This document shows, piece by piece, positions 8,028-17,243 of a DNA stretch of 48,965 bases (within the stretch, counting starts at the first letter, position 1; every line of letters begins with the position of its first letter). The stretch comes from an uncultured Oscillospiraceae bacterium (GTDB taxonomy: Bacteria; Bacillota; Clostridia; Oscillospirales; Oscillospiraceae), in the NCBI GenBank assembly GCA_958423465.1, contig CATZRD010000014.1, positions 1-48,965 on the forward strand, read 5' to 3'. Both the position numbers and the translations under genes were made by a program. Below the pieces are notes generated by a model. It saw only the letters and a program-made list of their open reading frames with translations, was not told the DNA's origin and did no database searches.

Positions 8028-8070
8028 GGCGGGATGGCGGTTCGCCGCCATCCCGCCGGTTTTCTGTTTT
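8028..8070 (+). terminator. Intra-operon hairpin between binding protein and permease
   Basis: A perfect 13-bp stem (8028-8040 with 8045-8057) closed by a TTCG tetraloop is followed by broken T-runs (GGTTTTCTGTTTT). It is probably a partial terminator or mRNA 3'-end stabiliser, since the permease gene begins 50 nt later with no obvious promoter. Confidence 0.75.
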
Positions 8071-8119
8071 CCGTCATTTCCTGATCGCGGATCAGTATGA
8101 GAAAGGAGGGGCTTCGCCT

Positions 8120-9835
8120 ATGGCCAAGACCCAGAGCGCCCAGCTGGATCGGAAAAAGCTGATGGCCGATCCGGTGATGGTGTGCACCATCGTCGTCCTT
8201 ATCGCGTTTCTGACTCTCTTCATCCTCTATCCCCTGGCCATTCTGCTGGTGGACAGCGTGTATGCGCCGGGGGAGGGGCTGACCTTCTCCATTTTCCAGC
8301 GGATCTTTGCCATGCCCACGTTCCGGACCGCCATCACCAACACCCTGAAGGTGGGCTTCGTGGTGGGCGTCGCCTCCACGGTCATCGGCCTGCTCTTCGC
8401 CTATGTGGAGGTGTACGTCAAGGTCCGCACCCGGTTCATGACCGGGCTGTTCAAGGTGGTGTCCATGCTGCCGGTGGTGTCGCCGCCCTTTGTGCTGTCC
8501 CTGTCCATGATCATGCTCTTCGGCAAGGCCGGCATCATCACCCGGCACCTGCTGCATATCTATGACAACAGCGTCTACGGCTTCTGGGGCATCGTCATCG
8601 TCCAGACCATGACCTTCTTCCCGGTGTGCTACATGATGTTCAAGGGCCTGCTGAAGAACATCGACCCCTCCCTGGAGGAGGCGGCCCGGGACATGGGGGC
8701 CGGCCGGGGCAAGGTGTTTCTGACCGTGACGCTGCCCCTGCTGCTGCCGGGTCTGGGCAACGCCTTCCTGGTGACTTTCATTGAGTCCATCGCGGACTTC
8801 GCCAACCCCATGATCATCGGCGGATCCTACGACACCCTGGCCACCACCATCTACCTCCAGATCACCGGCGCCTACGACAAGGAGGGCGCGGCGGCCATGG
8901 CCGTGGTGCTGCTGGGCATCACGCTCATCATGTTTATGGTGCAGAAGTACTATCTGGAGAGCAAGACCGCCGCCACCCTGACGGGCAAGGCCTCCCGGGC
9001 CAGGATGCTCATTGAGGACAAGTCCGTCACCCGGCCGCTGACGGTCCTCTGCTCCCTCATTGCCCTCTTTGTGATCCTCATGTATCTGTGCGTCCCCTTC
9101 GGGGCGCTGTTCAAGACCTGGGGCCGGGACTTCCACCTGACCGGCAAGTGGTTCCGGCTGGTGTTCGAGCGGTACAAGGGCCTGAAGGCGTTTAAGGACT
9201 CCTTCCTGCTGAGTCTGGCGGCGGCGCCCATCACGGCCCTGATGAGCATGGTCATCTCCTATCTGGTGGTGAAAAAGAAGTTCAGGGGGAAGGGCTTTAT
9301 CGAGTTCGTGTCCATGCTGGCCATGGCGGTGCCCGGCACGGTGCTGGGCATCGGGTACATCCGGGGCTTCTCCAGCGGCGTGTTCCACACCGGCTTCCTG
9401 CAGGGGATCTACGGCAGCGCGGCGGTGCTCATCATCGTGTTCGTGGTCCGCTCCCTGCCCACCGGCACCCGCAGCGGGATCTCCGCCCTGCGGCAGATCG
9501 ACAAGAGCATCGAGGAGTCCGCCTACGATATGGGCGCGGGGAGCCTGAAGGTGTTTATGACCGTGACCCTGCCCCTCATCAAGGACTCCTTCCTCAGCGG
9601 ACTGGTCACGGCCTTTGTCCGCAGCATCACCGCCATCTCCGCCATCATTCTGCTGGTCACGCCGGAGTTCCTGCTCATCACGGTGCAGATCAACGAGTTC
9701 GCGGAAAAGGGTTCCTACGGCATCGCCTGCGCCTTCGCGACCATTCTGATCGCGATCACCTACGGCTCGGTGCTGCTGATGGACCTGATCATCAAATTTT
9801 TCGGCACCAGCCGGAAGCTGAAGGAGGCCGACTGA
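8120..9835 (+). CDS. ABC importer permease, two fused membrane domains
   Basis: 571 residues, about 12 membrane segments in two homologous halves, as in FbpB-type permeases. Each half carries an EAA loop that docks the ATPase: EEAARDMGAGRGKVF near residue 185 and EESAYDMGAGSLKVF near residue 465. Between the halves lies a charged stretch around residues 285-305. The two halves form the whole translocation pore, so no second permease gene is needed. A Shine-Dalgarno (AAAGGAGGGG) precedes the ATG. The stop is 1 nt from the ATPase start. Confidence 0.92.
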   Translation: MAKTQSAQLDRKKLMADPVMVCTIVVLIAFLTLFILYPLAILLVDSVYAPGEGLTFSIFQRIFAMPTFRTAITNTLKVGFVVGVASTVIGLLFAYVEVYVKVRTRFMTGLFKVVSMLPVVSPPFVLSLSMIMLFGKAGIITRHLLHIYDNSVYGFWGIVIVQTMTFFPVCYMMFKGLLKNIDPSLEEAARDMGAGRGKVFLTVTLPLLLPGLGNAFLVTFIESIADFANPMIIGGSYDTLATTIYLQITGAYDKEGAAAMAVVLLGITLIMFMVQKYYLESKTAATLTGKASRARMLIEDKSVTRPLTVLCSLIALFVILMYLCVPFGALFKTWGRDFHLTGKWFRLVFERYKGLKAFKDSFLLSLAAAPITALMSMVISYLVVKKKFRGKGFIEFVSMLAMAVPGTVLGIGYIRGFSSGVFHTGFLQGIYGSAAVLIIVFVVRSLPTGTRSGISALRQIDKSIEESAYDMGAGSLKVFMTVTLPLIKDSFLSGLVTAFVRSITAISAIILLVTPEFLLITVQINEFAEKGSYGIACAFATILIAITYGSVLLMDLIIKFFGTSRKLKEAD

Positions 9836-9836
9836 T

Positions 9837-10913
9837 ATGGCAAAAGAGAAAAAAGGCGTGCGTCTGGAGCATATCTCCAAGATCTACCAGGACCCCAAGA
9901 CGAAGAAGGATTTTTACGCGGTACACGATACCTCTCTGGACATCCAGCCCGGCTCCTTCGTGACCCTGCTGGGTCCCTCCGGCTGCGGCAAGACCACCAC
10001 CCTGCGGATGATCGCCGGGTTCGAGAGCCCCGACGAGGGGGAGATCTATCTGGGGGGCGAGCCCATCAACGCACTGACCCCCAACAAGCGGGACACCGCC
10101 ATGGTGTTCCAGTCCTACGCCCTGCTGCCCCACTACAACATCTTTGACAACGTGGCCTACGGCCTGAAGCTGCGGAAGATGGACAAGGAGACCATCCGGA
10201 AAAGGGTGCTGGAGATCCTGGAGCTGGTGGGGCTGGAGGGCATGGAGGAGCGGATGACCAACCAGCTCTCCGGCGGCCAGCAGCAGCGGGTGGCCCTGGC
10301 CCGGGCCCTGGTCCTGGAGCCGGGGGTGCTGCTCTTTGACGAGCCCCTGAGCAATCTGGACGCCAAGCTGCGGGTGACCATGCGCACGGAGATCCGCCGC
10401 ATCCAGCAGCAGGCGGGGATCACCGCCGTCTACGTTACCCATGACCAGAGCGAGGCCATGGCCCTCTCGGACCAGATCATCGTCATGGACCGGGGCGTGG
10501 TGGCCCAGATCGGCACGCCCCGGGAGGTGTATTACCACCCGGCCAACGAGTTCGTGGCGGACTTCATCGGCGAGGCCAACTTCCTCCGCGGCAAGGTGAA
10601 GGCCAGAAGCGGCCGTGGCGGCTCCGTGGAGATCTGCGGCCGGGAGGTGGCGGTGGAGACCCTGCCGGACACCGCCGCTGGGCAGGACTGCACCCTGGTG
10701 CTCCGGCCGGAGTCGGCGGTGCTGGGCGGCAGGGGGCAGCTTCCCTGCCGGGTGGTCCTCTCCTGCTTCATGGGAAATTACCAGAACTACCATGTGATGG
10801 TGGGGGACACCCTGGTGAAGATCACCGATTTCAACCCCAAGAACCATCAGATCTATCAGGTGGACGACAGCGCCTGGCTGGACTTCGCCCCCGGCGACGT
10901 CCATGTGCTGTGA
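9837..10913 (+). CDS. ABC importer ATP-binding protein (PotA/FbpC-like)
   Basis: 358 residues. The nucleotide-binding domain fills about residues 1-240: Walker A GPSGCGKTT (about 48-56), signature LSGGQQQR (about 144-151), Walker B VLLFDEP with a D-loop SNLD, and the switch His in VTHDQSEA. A TOBE-like beta-rich regulatory domain fills the C-terminal 110 residues. It powers the fused permease upstream, with the gene starting 1 nt after it. A strong terminator follows. Confidence 0.95.
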   Translation: MAKEKKGVRLEHISKIYQDPKTKKDFYAVHDTSLDIQPGSFVTLLGPSGCGKTTTLRMIAGFESPDEGEIYLGGEPINALTPNKRDTAMVFQSYALLPHYNIFDNVAYGLKLRKMDKETIRKRVLEILELVGLEGMEERMTNQLSGGQQQRVALARALVLEPGVLLFDEPLSNLDAKLRVTMRTEIRRIQQQAGITAVYVTHDQSEAMALSDQIIVMDRGVVAQIGTPREVYYHPANEFVADFIGEANFLRGKVKARSGRGGSVEICGREVAVETLPDTAAGQDCTLVLRPESAVLGGRGQLPCRVVLSCFMGNYQNYHVMVGDTLVKITDFNPKNHQIYQVDDSAWLDFAPGDVHVL

Positions 10914-10976
10914 CAGGCCGGGTCCGTGACCCTGCCGGCCCCGGCGGCTGAAGCCCCGGTCCCGGATCCCCGGCAG

Positions 10977-11017
10977 ATCGCCCCCTCCGCGAAAAACAGG
11001 CGGAGGGGGCGATTTTT
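10977..11017 (+). terminator. Terminator of the ABC importer operon
   Basis: A perfect 14-bp stem (10977-10990 with 11000-11013) followed by TTTTT. Confidence 0.9.
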
Positions 11018-11031
11018 GCCCTTCGCGGGGC

Positions 11032-11061
11032 TTGTGCTTTGGCGGAACGCTGTGGTATAAT
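11032..11061 (+). promoter_or_regulatory. Promoter of the alpha/beta hydrolase gene
   Basis: TTGTGC (11032-11037), 18-nt spacer, extended -10 TGG-TATAAT (11053-11061). The -10 lies within the palindrome GTATAATATTATAC (11055-11068). Confidence 0.7.
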
Positions 11062-11138
11062 ATTATACAGGAAAAAACAAAACGGCATTTGCCGTCCGGC
11101 CCGGCGGGGGCCGCGGCGGGAGCAGAGGAGGAGCTGTC

Positions 11139-12071
11139 ATGGCGATCGTATCGGAGTATTTCTTCCCCTCCAGCAACGGGGAGACCCTGATTCATGTGAA
11201 CCAGTGGACCCCGGTGGACCGGGAGATCGTGGGCGTGGTGCAGATCGCCCACGGCGTGGCGGAGTATGGCGGGCGCTACGCCCCCTTCGCCCGCTTTTTG
11301 TGTGACAACGGCTTTGTGGTGGTGGCCAACGACCACCTGGGCCACGGCAAGTCCGTCATCGACGGCTGCCCCGGGGTGTACTTCGGGGAGCAGGACGGCT
11401 GGCGGCACGTGGTGGACGATATGGAGGAGCTGCGCCGGCGCACCGCCCAGGTGTTCCCCGGCAAGCCCTACTTCCTCTTCGGCCACTCCATGGGGTCCTT
11501 CCTGTCCCGGACCCACCTGATCCTCTATCCCGGCCGGCTGACGGGCTGCGTGCTGTGCGGCACGGGACATCAGGCCGCCCCGATCATCGCCGGCGGCAAG
11601 CTGGTGGCGGACATGGAGATCCGCCGCCTGGGGAAAAAGGCTTTCAGCGCCAAGGCCGACAGCCTGGCTTTTGGCGCGTACAACAAGCGCTTCGCCCCCA
11701 CCCGCACCCGGTTCGACTGGATCTCCGCCAATCCCGCCAACGTGGACGCCTATATGGCCGACTCCATGTGCGGCGGGGACGCCACCCTGGGCCTCTTCCG
11801 GGATATGCTGGACGGCCTGACCATCATCACGAAGCAGGCCAACATGAATAAGATGGACAAACATCTGCCGGTGTTCTTCATCGCCGGGGACCAGGACCCT
11901 GTGGGCGACATGGGCAAGGGCGTGAAAACCGCCTGCGCCTGCTTCCGGAAGGCCGGGCTGCAGGATGTGTCCTGCAAGCTCTACCACGGCCTGCGCCACG
12001 AGATCCTCAACGAGGTCCAGAACCAGTATGTGTATCAGGACGTGCTGAGCTGGCTGAAGAGCCATATCTGA
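11139..12071 (+). CDS. Alpha/beta hydrolase, monoacylglycerol lipase / lysophospholipase-like
   Basis: 310 residues. It fits the serine-hydrolase family (hydrolase_4) that cleaves monoacylglycerols and lysophospholipids. The oxyanion motif is HGVAEYGGRY near residue 33. The nucleophile is in GHSMGS (Ser near 116), the acid in AGDQDPVG (Asp near 251), and the His in GLRHEI (near 287), so the triad looks complete. No signal peptide: cytoplasmic. It has its own promoter, and the ATG follows GAGGAGGAG. Its 3' end overlaps the convergent CmpB-like gene by 65 nt. The actual substrate is not known. Confidence 0.88.
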   Translation: MAIVSEYFFPSSNGETLIHVNQWTPVDREIVGVVQIAHGVAEYGGRYAPFARFLCDNGFVVVANDHLGHGKSVIDGCPGVYFGEQDGWRHVVDDMEELRRRTAQVFPGKPYFLFGHSMGSFLSRTHLILYPGRLTGCVLCGTGHQAAPIIAGGKLVADMEIRRLGKKAFSAKADSLAFGAYNKRFAPTRTRFDWISANPANVDAYMADSMCGGDATLGLFRDMLDGLTIITKQANMNKMDKHLPVFFIAGDQDPVGDMGKGVKTACACFRKAGLQDVSCKLYHGLRHEILNEVQNQYVYQDVLSWLKSHI

Positions 12072-12597
12072 GGGCGCCCGCCGCCCGCCAGGCCAGCAGG
12101 TCCGGGTCGTGATACCGGCCCAGCAGGGCGGCGGAGCATACGCCGTCCGCCGCCAGGAGCAGCCAGAAGCCGAAGGTCACCGGCGGCGGGACCGCTGCCG
12201 CCGCCAGGGCGATCCAGGGCTGGAGCCACCGAACCGCCAGGGCGGAGAGCGCCCCCCAGACCAGAGAGAAGCCCAGGCATACCCGTCCCCCCAGATTCCA
12301 TTTCAGGCCGCCATAGTCCCAGAACTTTACCCCCAGCAGCCGGTCATAGGCCCAGTGGACGGCGTACTCCACGGCGGTACACACCCCGCCGCCCAGAAGG
12401 ACCAGGGCCAGCGGATTTCGCTCCGGCCCTGCCAGGGCCAGAAGGGCGGTCATGGCCAGGCCGTACACCGGGCACAGGGGCAGGGCCAGGAGGCACTTTC
12501 TCACCTGGTGGGGGGAATGGATCGCCTGAGCGAAGAGCTTTTCCAGGCAGCAGCCCAGAAAGCTGTAGATCATGAAATACCAGAACCAGCGGGACAT
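12007..12597 (-). CDS. CmpB-like putative ABC-transporter membrane protein
   Basis: 196 residues with 4-6 hydrophobic segments. The start (MSRWFWYFMIYSFLGCCLEKLFA) and the motif FWDYGGLKWNLGGRVCLGFSLVWG resemble a Clostridial family annotated as putative ABC transporter permease (CmpB type). Its real function is unknown and no partner ATPase is nearby. The ATG at 12597 has AAAGGAG upstream. The last 22 codons overlap the end of the convergent hydrolase gene and may be a poorly conserved tail. Confidence 0.78.
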   Translation of the reverse strand: MSRWFWYFMIYSFLGCCLEKLFAQAIHSPHQVRKCLLALPLCPVYGLAMTALLALAGPERNPLALVLLGGGVCTAVEYAVHWAYDRLLGVKFWDYGGLKWNLGGRVCLGFSLVWGALSALAVRWLQPWIALAAAAVPPPVTFGFWLLLAADGVCSAALLGRYHDPDLLAWRAAGALRYGSSASSARPDTHTGSGPR

Positions 12598-12671
12598 GGG
12601 AGCGCTCCTTTCCAGACTTTGACGGTAGCTTTCCCGGTCCGGCGGAAAACCATACGGAGGGAGGCGGACCT

Positions 12672-13271
12672 ATGACGGACAGATGGGAGGCCCTGATGGC
12701 GGAGTGCGCCCGGTGTCGGGAGTGCGCGTTGGGCCAGACCCGGAAAAACCTGGTTTTTGGCACGGGGAACCCCCGCGCGGAGATCATGCTGGTGGGGGAG
12801 GGGCCCGGCGCCAACGAGGACGAGCAGGGCGTTCCCTTCGTGGGAAAGGCCGGGATGCTGCTGGACGACATGCTGGCCATCATCGGCCTGGACCGCACCA
12901 AGGTCTATATCGCCAACATCGTCAAATGCCGCCCGCCGGGAAACCGGGACCCGCTGAACGTGGAGCAGGACGCCTGTATCGGCTATCTCCGCCGCCAGAT
13001 CCGGCTGGTGGACCCCCGGATCATCGTGTGCCTGGGGCGGATCGCCGCCATGCGGCTCATCAACGAGCGGTTCAAGATCACCCGGGAGCATGGCCTGTGG
13101 TACGATGTGGACGGCAGGCGGGTCATGGCCATCTACCACCCCGCCGCCCTGCTGCGGGACCCGGGCCGCAGGCCGGAGACCTTTGACGATCTGAAATCCC
13201 TCCAGCGGGAGATCCGCCGGGTCTGCCGCCGCACGGAGGCCGACTGGCGGACCCTGGGAAGCGGGACCTGA
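12672..13271 (+). CDS. Uracil-DNA glycosylase, family 4 (iron-sulfur type)
   Basis: 199 residues. It removes uracil from DNA, starting base-excision repair. The four [4Fe-4S] ligands are seen as Cys15, Cys18 and a pair 16 residues apart (VKCRPPGN, then QDACIGYL), the spacing of the family 4 enzymes. Motif 1 is GEGPGANEDEQG and motif 2 is HPAALLRDP. It starts at the ATG after GGAGGGAGG, divergent from the CmpB-like gene, and has a good terminator. Confidence 0.95.
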   Translation: MTDRWEALMAECARCRECALGQTRKNLVFGTGNPRAEIMLVGEGPGANEDEQGVPFVGKAGMLLDDMLAIIGLDRTKVYIANIVKCRPPGNRDPLNVEQDACIGYLRRQIRLVDPRIIVCLGRIAAMRLINERFKITREHGLWYDVDGRRVMAIYHPAALLRDPGRRPETFDDLKSLQREIRRVCRRTEADWRTLGSGT

Positions 13272-13292
13272 CGGGACCTGACAAACTGTCTG

Positions 13293-13326
13293 AAAATGGA
13301 CGCTCCAGCTTCGGCGTCCATTTTTT
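13293..13326 (+). terminator. Terminator of the uracil-DNA glycosylase gene
   Basis: An 11-bp stem (13293-13303 with 13314-13324), 10-nt loop, and a T6 run (13321-13326). Confidence 0.85.
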
Positions 13327-13335
13327 GCTGCGCCC

Positions 13336-13365
13336 CTTGTGCTGAGGCACAAGATGTAGTATACT
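13336..13365 (+). promoter_or_regulatory. Promoter of the DUF1846-tex unit with a dyad over the -35 box
   Basis: TTGTGC (13337-13342), 17-nt spacer, TATACT (13360-13365). The -35 box is inside a perfect 7-bp dyad CTTGTGC-TGAG-GCACAAG (13336-13353), a possible operator. Confidence 0.6.
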
Positions 13366-13410
13366 GATAAGGATTTTGTAGAAAATGTTGTCTGCGAGGG
13401 AGAGAGACAA

Positions 13411-14895
13411 ATGGGAAAGATCGGATTTGACAACGCCAAATATATCGAGACCCAGTCCGCCCACATCCGGCAGCGAATCGCCCAGTTCGGCGGCAAGCTG
13501 TATCTGGAGTTCGGCGGCAAGCTCTTTGACGACTACCACGCCTCCCGGGTGCTGCCGGGCTTCGCGCCGGACAGCAAGATCCGGATGCTCCAGCAGCTCA
13601 GGGACGACGCGGAGATCATCGTGGCCATCAGCGCCGGGGACATCGAGAAGAACAAGGTCCGGGGGGATCTGGGCATTCCCTATCAGGAGGACGTGCTGCG
13701 GCTCATCGACAGCTTCCGTGGCCTGGGCCTGTATGTGGGCGGCGTGGTGGTGACCCAGTACAACGGCCAGACCGCCGCCGACGCCTTCATCAGGCGGCTG
13801 ACGGCCCTGGGGGTGCGGGCCTACCGCCACTATCCCATCCCCGGCTATCCCCACAACATCCCGGTGATCGTCAGCGACCAGGGCTACGGCCGCAACGAGT
13901 ACATCGAGACCACCCGGCCCCTGACGGTGGTCACCGCCCCCGGCCCCGGCAGCGGCAAGATGGCCACCTGCCTCAGCCAGCTCTACCACGAGCACAAGCG
14001 GGGGGTCCAGGCGGGCTACGCCAAATTCGAGACCTTCCCCATCTGGAACCTGCCTTTGAAGCACCCGGTGAATCTGGCCTATGAGGCGGCCACCGCCGAC
14101 CTCAACGACGTGAATATGATCGATCCTTTCCACCTGGAGGCCTACGGCGAGACCACCGTCAACTACAACCGGGACGTGGAGGTGTTCCCTGTTCTGCGGA
14201 CCATCTTCGAGAGCATCCTGGGCCGCTGCCCCTACCAGTCCCCCACGGACATGGGGGTGAACATGGCGGGCAGCTGCATCGTGGACGACGCTGTCTGCCG
14301 GGAGGCGTCCCGGATGGAGATTCTCCGCCGGTACTACACCGCCCTGACCGACCGCCTCCGGGGGAAGGCCGACGACAGCCTGGTGTACAAGCTGGAGCTG
14401 GTGATGAAGCAGGCCGCCGTGGACAGCTCCCTCTGTCCCGCCGTGGCGGCGTCCCTGGCCCGGGAGGAGGCCACCGGCGCCCCCGCCGGGGCCATGGTCC
14501 TGCCGGACGGGGAGGTGGTCACCGGCCGCACCAGCGACCTGCTGGGGGCCTCCGCCGCCCTGCTGCTCAACGCCCTGAAGCGGCTGGGGGGCATCGACCA
14601 GAATCTGGACCTCATCGCCACCCAGGTGCTGGAGCCCATCTGCCGCCTCAAGACCGGGAGCCTGGGCCACAAGAACCCCCGCCTCCACAGCGACGAGGTG
14701 CTCATCGCTCTGTGCGTCAGCGCTCTGACCAACCCCATCGCCGCCCTGGCCCAGGAGCAGATCCCCAAACTCCGGGGCTGCGACGCCCACTTCACCGTGG
14801 TGCTCAGCGACGTGGACGAGAAGCTCTACAAGCGTCTGGGGATGCACGTCAGCTACGAGCCGAAATACGAGCGGCAGCGGCTGTACTTCAAGTAA
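13411..14895 (+). CDS. DUF1846 domain protein
   Basis: 494 residues, the full length of the DUF1846 family, which is common in Firmicutes. Visible hallmarks are the N-terminus KIGFDNAKYIETQSAHIRQRI, a glycine-rich ATP-binding-like loop TAPGPGSGKMATCLSQLYHE near residues 175-195, and HPVNLAYEAATADLNDVNMIDPFHLEAYG. The family has a P-loop-like fold; its reaction is not established. It is probably co-transcribed with tex, whose start is 66 nt downstream. Start ATG follows GGGAGAG. Confidence 0.88.
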   Translation: MGKIGFDNAKYIETQSAHIRQRIAQFGGKLYLEFGGKLFDDYHASRVLPGFAPDSKIRMLQQLRDDAEIIVAISAGDIEKNKVRGDLGIPYQEDVLRLIDSFRGLGLYVGGVVVTQYNGQTAADAFIRRLTALGVRAYRHYPIPGYPHNIPVIVSDQGYGRNEYIETTRPLTVVTAPGPGSGKMATCLSQLYHEHKRGVQAGYAKFETFPIWNLPLKHPVNLAYEAATADLNDVNMIDPFHLEAYGETTVNYNRDVEVFPVLRTIFESILGRCPYQSPTDMGVNMAGSCIVDDAVCREASRMEILRRYYTALTDRLRGKADDSLVYKLELVMKQAAVDSSLCPAVAASLAREEATGAPAGAMVLPDGEVVTGRTSDLLGASAALLLNALKRLGGIDQNLDLIATQVLEPICRLKTGSLGHKNPRLHSDEVLIALCVSALTNPIAALAQEQIPKLRGCDAHFTVVLSDVDEKLYKRLGMHVSYEPKYERQRLYFK

Positions 14896-14961
14896 GAAAA
14901 CAGCGGCAGGGAGGGGCCGGGCCGGAGGGTCCAGCCCCTTCCTCCTGAAAGGAGACCCACC

Positions 14962-17118
14962 ATGGAGACCATTGCCCAGATCATCGCCCGGGAGCTGGAC
15001 CGGCCCCAGGAGCACATCGAGAACGTCATCCGCCTGCTGGACGGCGGGGACACCATCCCCTTCATCGCCCGCTACCGGAAGGAGCTCCACGGGGCCATGG
15101 ACGACACCGCCCTGCGGACCCTGGAAGAGCGGCTCCGGTATCTGCGCAGTCTGGAAAAGCGCCGGGAGGAGGTCAAGTCCGCCATCGAGGGCCAGGGCAA
15201 GCTGACGGAGGAGCTTGCCGCCGCCATCGACGGCGCGGCCACCCTGGCGGAGGTGGAGGACCTGTATCTGCCCTATAAGCAGAAGCGGCGCACCCGGGCC
15301 ACCGCGGCCCGGGAGAAGGGGCTGGAGCACCTGGCCGACCTGCTCTTCGCCAGGGGGCCCGGGATCGACCCGGAGGCTGCCGCCGCCCCCTTCGCGGACC
15401 CGGAGAAGGGAGTGGAGGACTCTGCCGCCGCCCTGCAGGGGGCCAGCGACATCATCGCCGAGCGGATCGCCGACGACGCGGCGGCGCGGAAGATCCTGCG
15501 GGGGCTGTTCCTTCGCCAGGGGGTGCTGGCATCCCGGGCGGCGGACAAAGACCCGGAGGACTCCGTCTACCGGCTGTACTACGACTTCCGCGCCCCGGTG
15601 AGCAGGGTCCAGGGACATCAGGTCCTGGCCATCAACCGGGGAGAGCGGGAGAACATCCTGCGGGCGGAGGTGGAGCTGGACGGCGAGACCGCCCGGGTCG
15701 CCCTGCGCCGGGCGGTGGTCCCCGGCCGGGCGGCCATGGACGTGGTCCGCGCCGCCGCGGACGACGCCTGGGAGCGCCTGCTGCGCCCCTCTCTGGAGCG
15801 GGAGATCCGAAATGACCTCACCGATGAGGCCAGCGAGGGCGCCATCCGCAATTTCGCTCTGAATCTCCGGCCCCTGTTGATGCAGCCGCCGGTGAAGGGC
15901 CATGTGACCATGGGGCTGGACCCCGGCTACCGCATGGGCTGCAAGGTGGCGGTGGTGGACGGCACCGGCAAGGTGCTGGATACCGCCGTGGTCTATCCCA
16001 CCCACGGCGCCCGCCAGCGGCAGGCCTGCGTCCAGACGCTGGCGGGCCTCATCCGCCGCCACGGCGTGACCCACATCGCCATCGGCAACGGCACCGCCAG
16101 CCGGGAGACGGAGCAGATGGCCGTGGACCTGATCCGGGAGGTGGGCGGCGGCGTCAGCTACATGATCGTCAGCGAGGCCGGGGCCTCGGTGTACTCCGCC
16201 AGCAAGCTGGCCGCCGAGGAGTTCCCCCAGTACGACGTGAACCTGCGCTCCGCCGTGTCCATTGCCCGGCGGCTCCAGGACCCTCTGGCGGAGCTGGTGA
16301 AGATCGACCCCAAGGCCATCGGCGTGGGGCAGTACCAGCACGATATGCCCCCCAAACGCCTGGACGAGGCCCTGGGCGCGGTGGTGGAGGACTGCGTCAA
16401 CGCCGTGGGGGTGGATGTGAACACCGCCTCGCCCTCCCTTCTCCAGCACGTCAGCGGCCTGACCGCCGCCACCGCCCGAAACGTGGTGAAGTACCGGGAG
16501 GAAAACGGGGCCTTCACCTCCCGCAAGCAGCTCCTGAAGGTCCCCAAGCTGGGGCCGAAAGCCTTTGAGCAGTGCGCCGGCTTTCTCCGGGTGCCGGAGA
16601 GCGGGATGGTGCTGGACAATACCGCCGTCCACCCGGAGAGCTACGCCGCGGCGGAGAAGCTGCTGGAGCTGACGGGCCATACCCTGGCGGACGTGTCCGC
16701 CGGGCGGCTGGGGGATCTGGAGGAGAAGATCCGGTCCCTGGGCGAGGAGAGGGCGGCGGCGGCCTGCGGCGTGGGGGTCCCCACCCTGCTGGACGTGGCC
16801 CGGGAGCTGCGAAAGCCCGGCCGGGACCCCCGGGATGAGCTGCCGCCCCCCATTCTCCGCACCGACGTGCTGGAGATGAAGGACTTAAAGCCCGGCATGG
16901 TCCTCACCGGCACGGTGCGCAACGTCATCGATTTCGGCGTGTTCGTGGACATCGGCGTCCACCAGGACGGCCTGGTCCACATCAGCCAGATCGGCGACAA
17001 GCGGCTGGACCACCCCTCCCAGGCTGTCAGCGTGGGGGATATCGTGCGGGTGAAGGTGCTGGAGGTGGACGAGAAGAAAAAGCGCATCTCCCTGTCCATG
17101 AAGCAGGCGGCCCGGTGA
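14962..17118 (+). CDS. tex: Tex-family RNA-binding transcription accessory protein
   Basis: 718 residues, the normal Tex length. The order is an N-terminal helical domain (ARELDRPQEHIENVIRLLDGGDTIPFIARYRKE), a YqgF-like RNase H fold (GLDPGYRMGCKVAVVDGTGKVLDT, near 315-340), helix-hairpin-helix motifs (near 495-560) and a C-terminal S1 RNA-binding domain (GMVLTGTVRNVIDFGVFVDIGVHQDGLVHIS, about 640-715). Tex binds nucleic acid and affects transcription and expression of some genes. Starts after AAAGGAG. Confidence 0.95.
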   Translation: METIAQIIARELDRPQEHIENVIRLLDGGDTIPFIARYRKELHGAMDDTALRTLEERLRYLRSLEKRREEVKSAIEGQGKLTEELAAAIDGAATLAEVEDLYLPYKQKRRTRATAAREKGLEHLADLLFARGPGIDPEAAAAPFADPEKGVEDSAAALQGASDIIAERIADDAAARKILRGLFLRQGVLASRAADKDPEDSVYRLYYDFRAPVSRVQGHQVLAINRGERENILRAEVELDGETARVALRRAVVPGRAAMDVVRAAADDAWERLLRPSLEREIRNDLTDEASEGAIRNFALNLRPLLMQPPVKGHVTMGLDPGYRMGCKVAVVDGTGKVLDTAVVYPTHGARQRQACVQTLAGLIRRHGVTHIAIGNGTASRETEQMAVDLIREVGGGVSYMIVSEAGASVYSASKLAAEEFPQYDVNLRSAVSIARRLQDPLAELVKIDPKAIGVGQYQHDMPPKRLDEALGAVVEDCVNAVGVDVNTASPSLLQHVSGLTAATARNVVKYREENGAFTSRKQLLKVPKLGPKAFEQCAGFLRVPESGMVLDNTAVHPESYAAAEKLLELTGHTLADVSAGRLGDLEEKIRSLGEERAAAACGVGVPTLLDVARELRKPGRDPRDELPPPILRTDVLEMKDLKPGMVLTGTVRNVIDFGVFVDIGVHQDGLVHISQIGDKRLDHPSQAVSVGDIVRVKVLEVDEKKKRISLSMKQAAR

Positions 17119-17157
17119 CCGGCCCGTCCGCGGCTTCGTAAGTTTTGGCAAAAAGCG

Positions 17158-17186
17158 GCCCCGCCCCCTTTTATCGGCGGCGGGGC
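17158..17186. terminator. Hairpin between tex and thyX
   Basis: An 8-bp GC stem (17158-17165 with 17179-17186). On the plus strand it lacks a T-tract; on the minus strand it is followed by TTTTT. Its role as tex terminator is doubtful. Confidence 0.35.
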
Positions 17187-17243
17187 TGTGGTACAATACC
17201 GGGGATAAGACCTGCGGAAGCATTTTGAGAAGGAGAAACGAAC

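Noticed and set aside
13255..13283. Tandem GGGACCTGAC repeats after the uracil-DNA glycosylase gene
   Set aside because: Only two 10-bp copies partly inside the gene; no sign of function.
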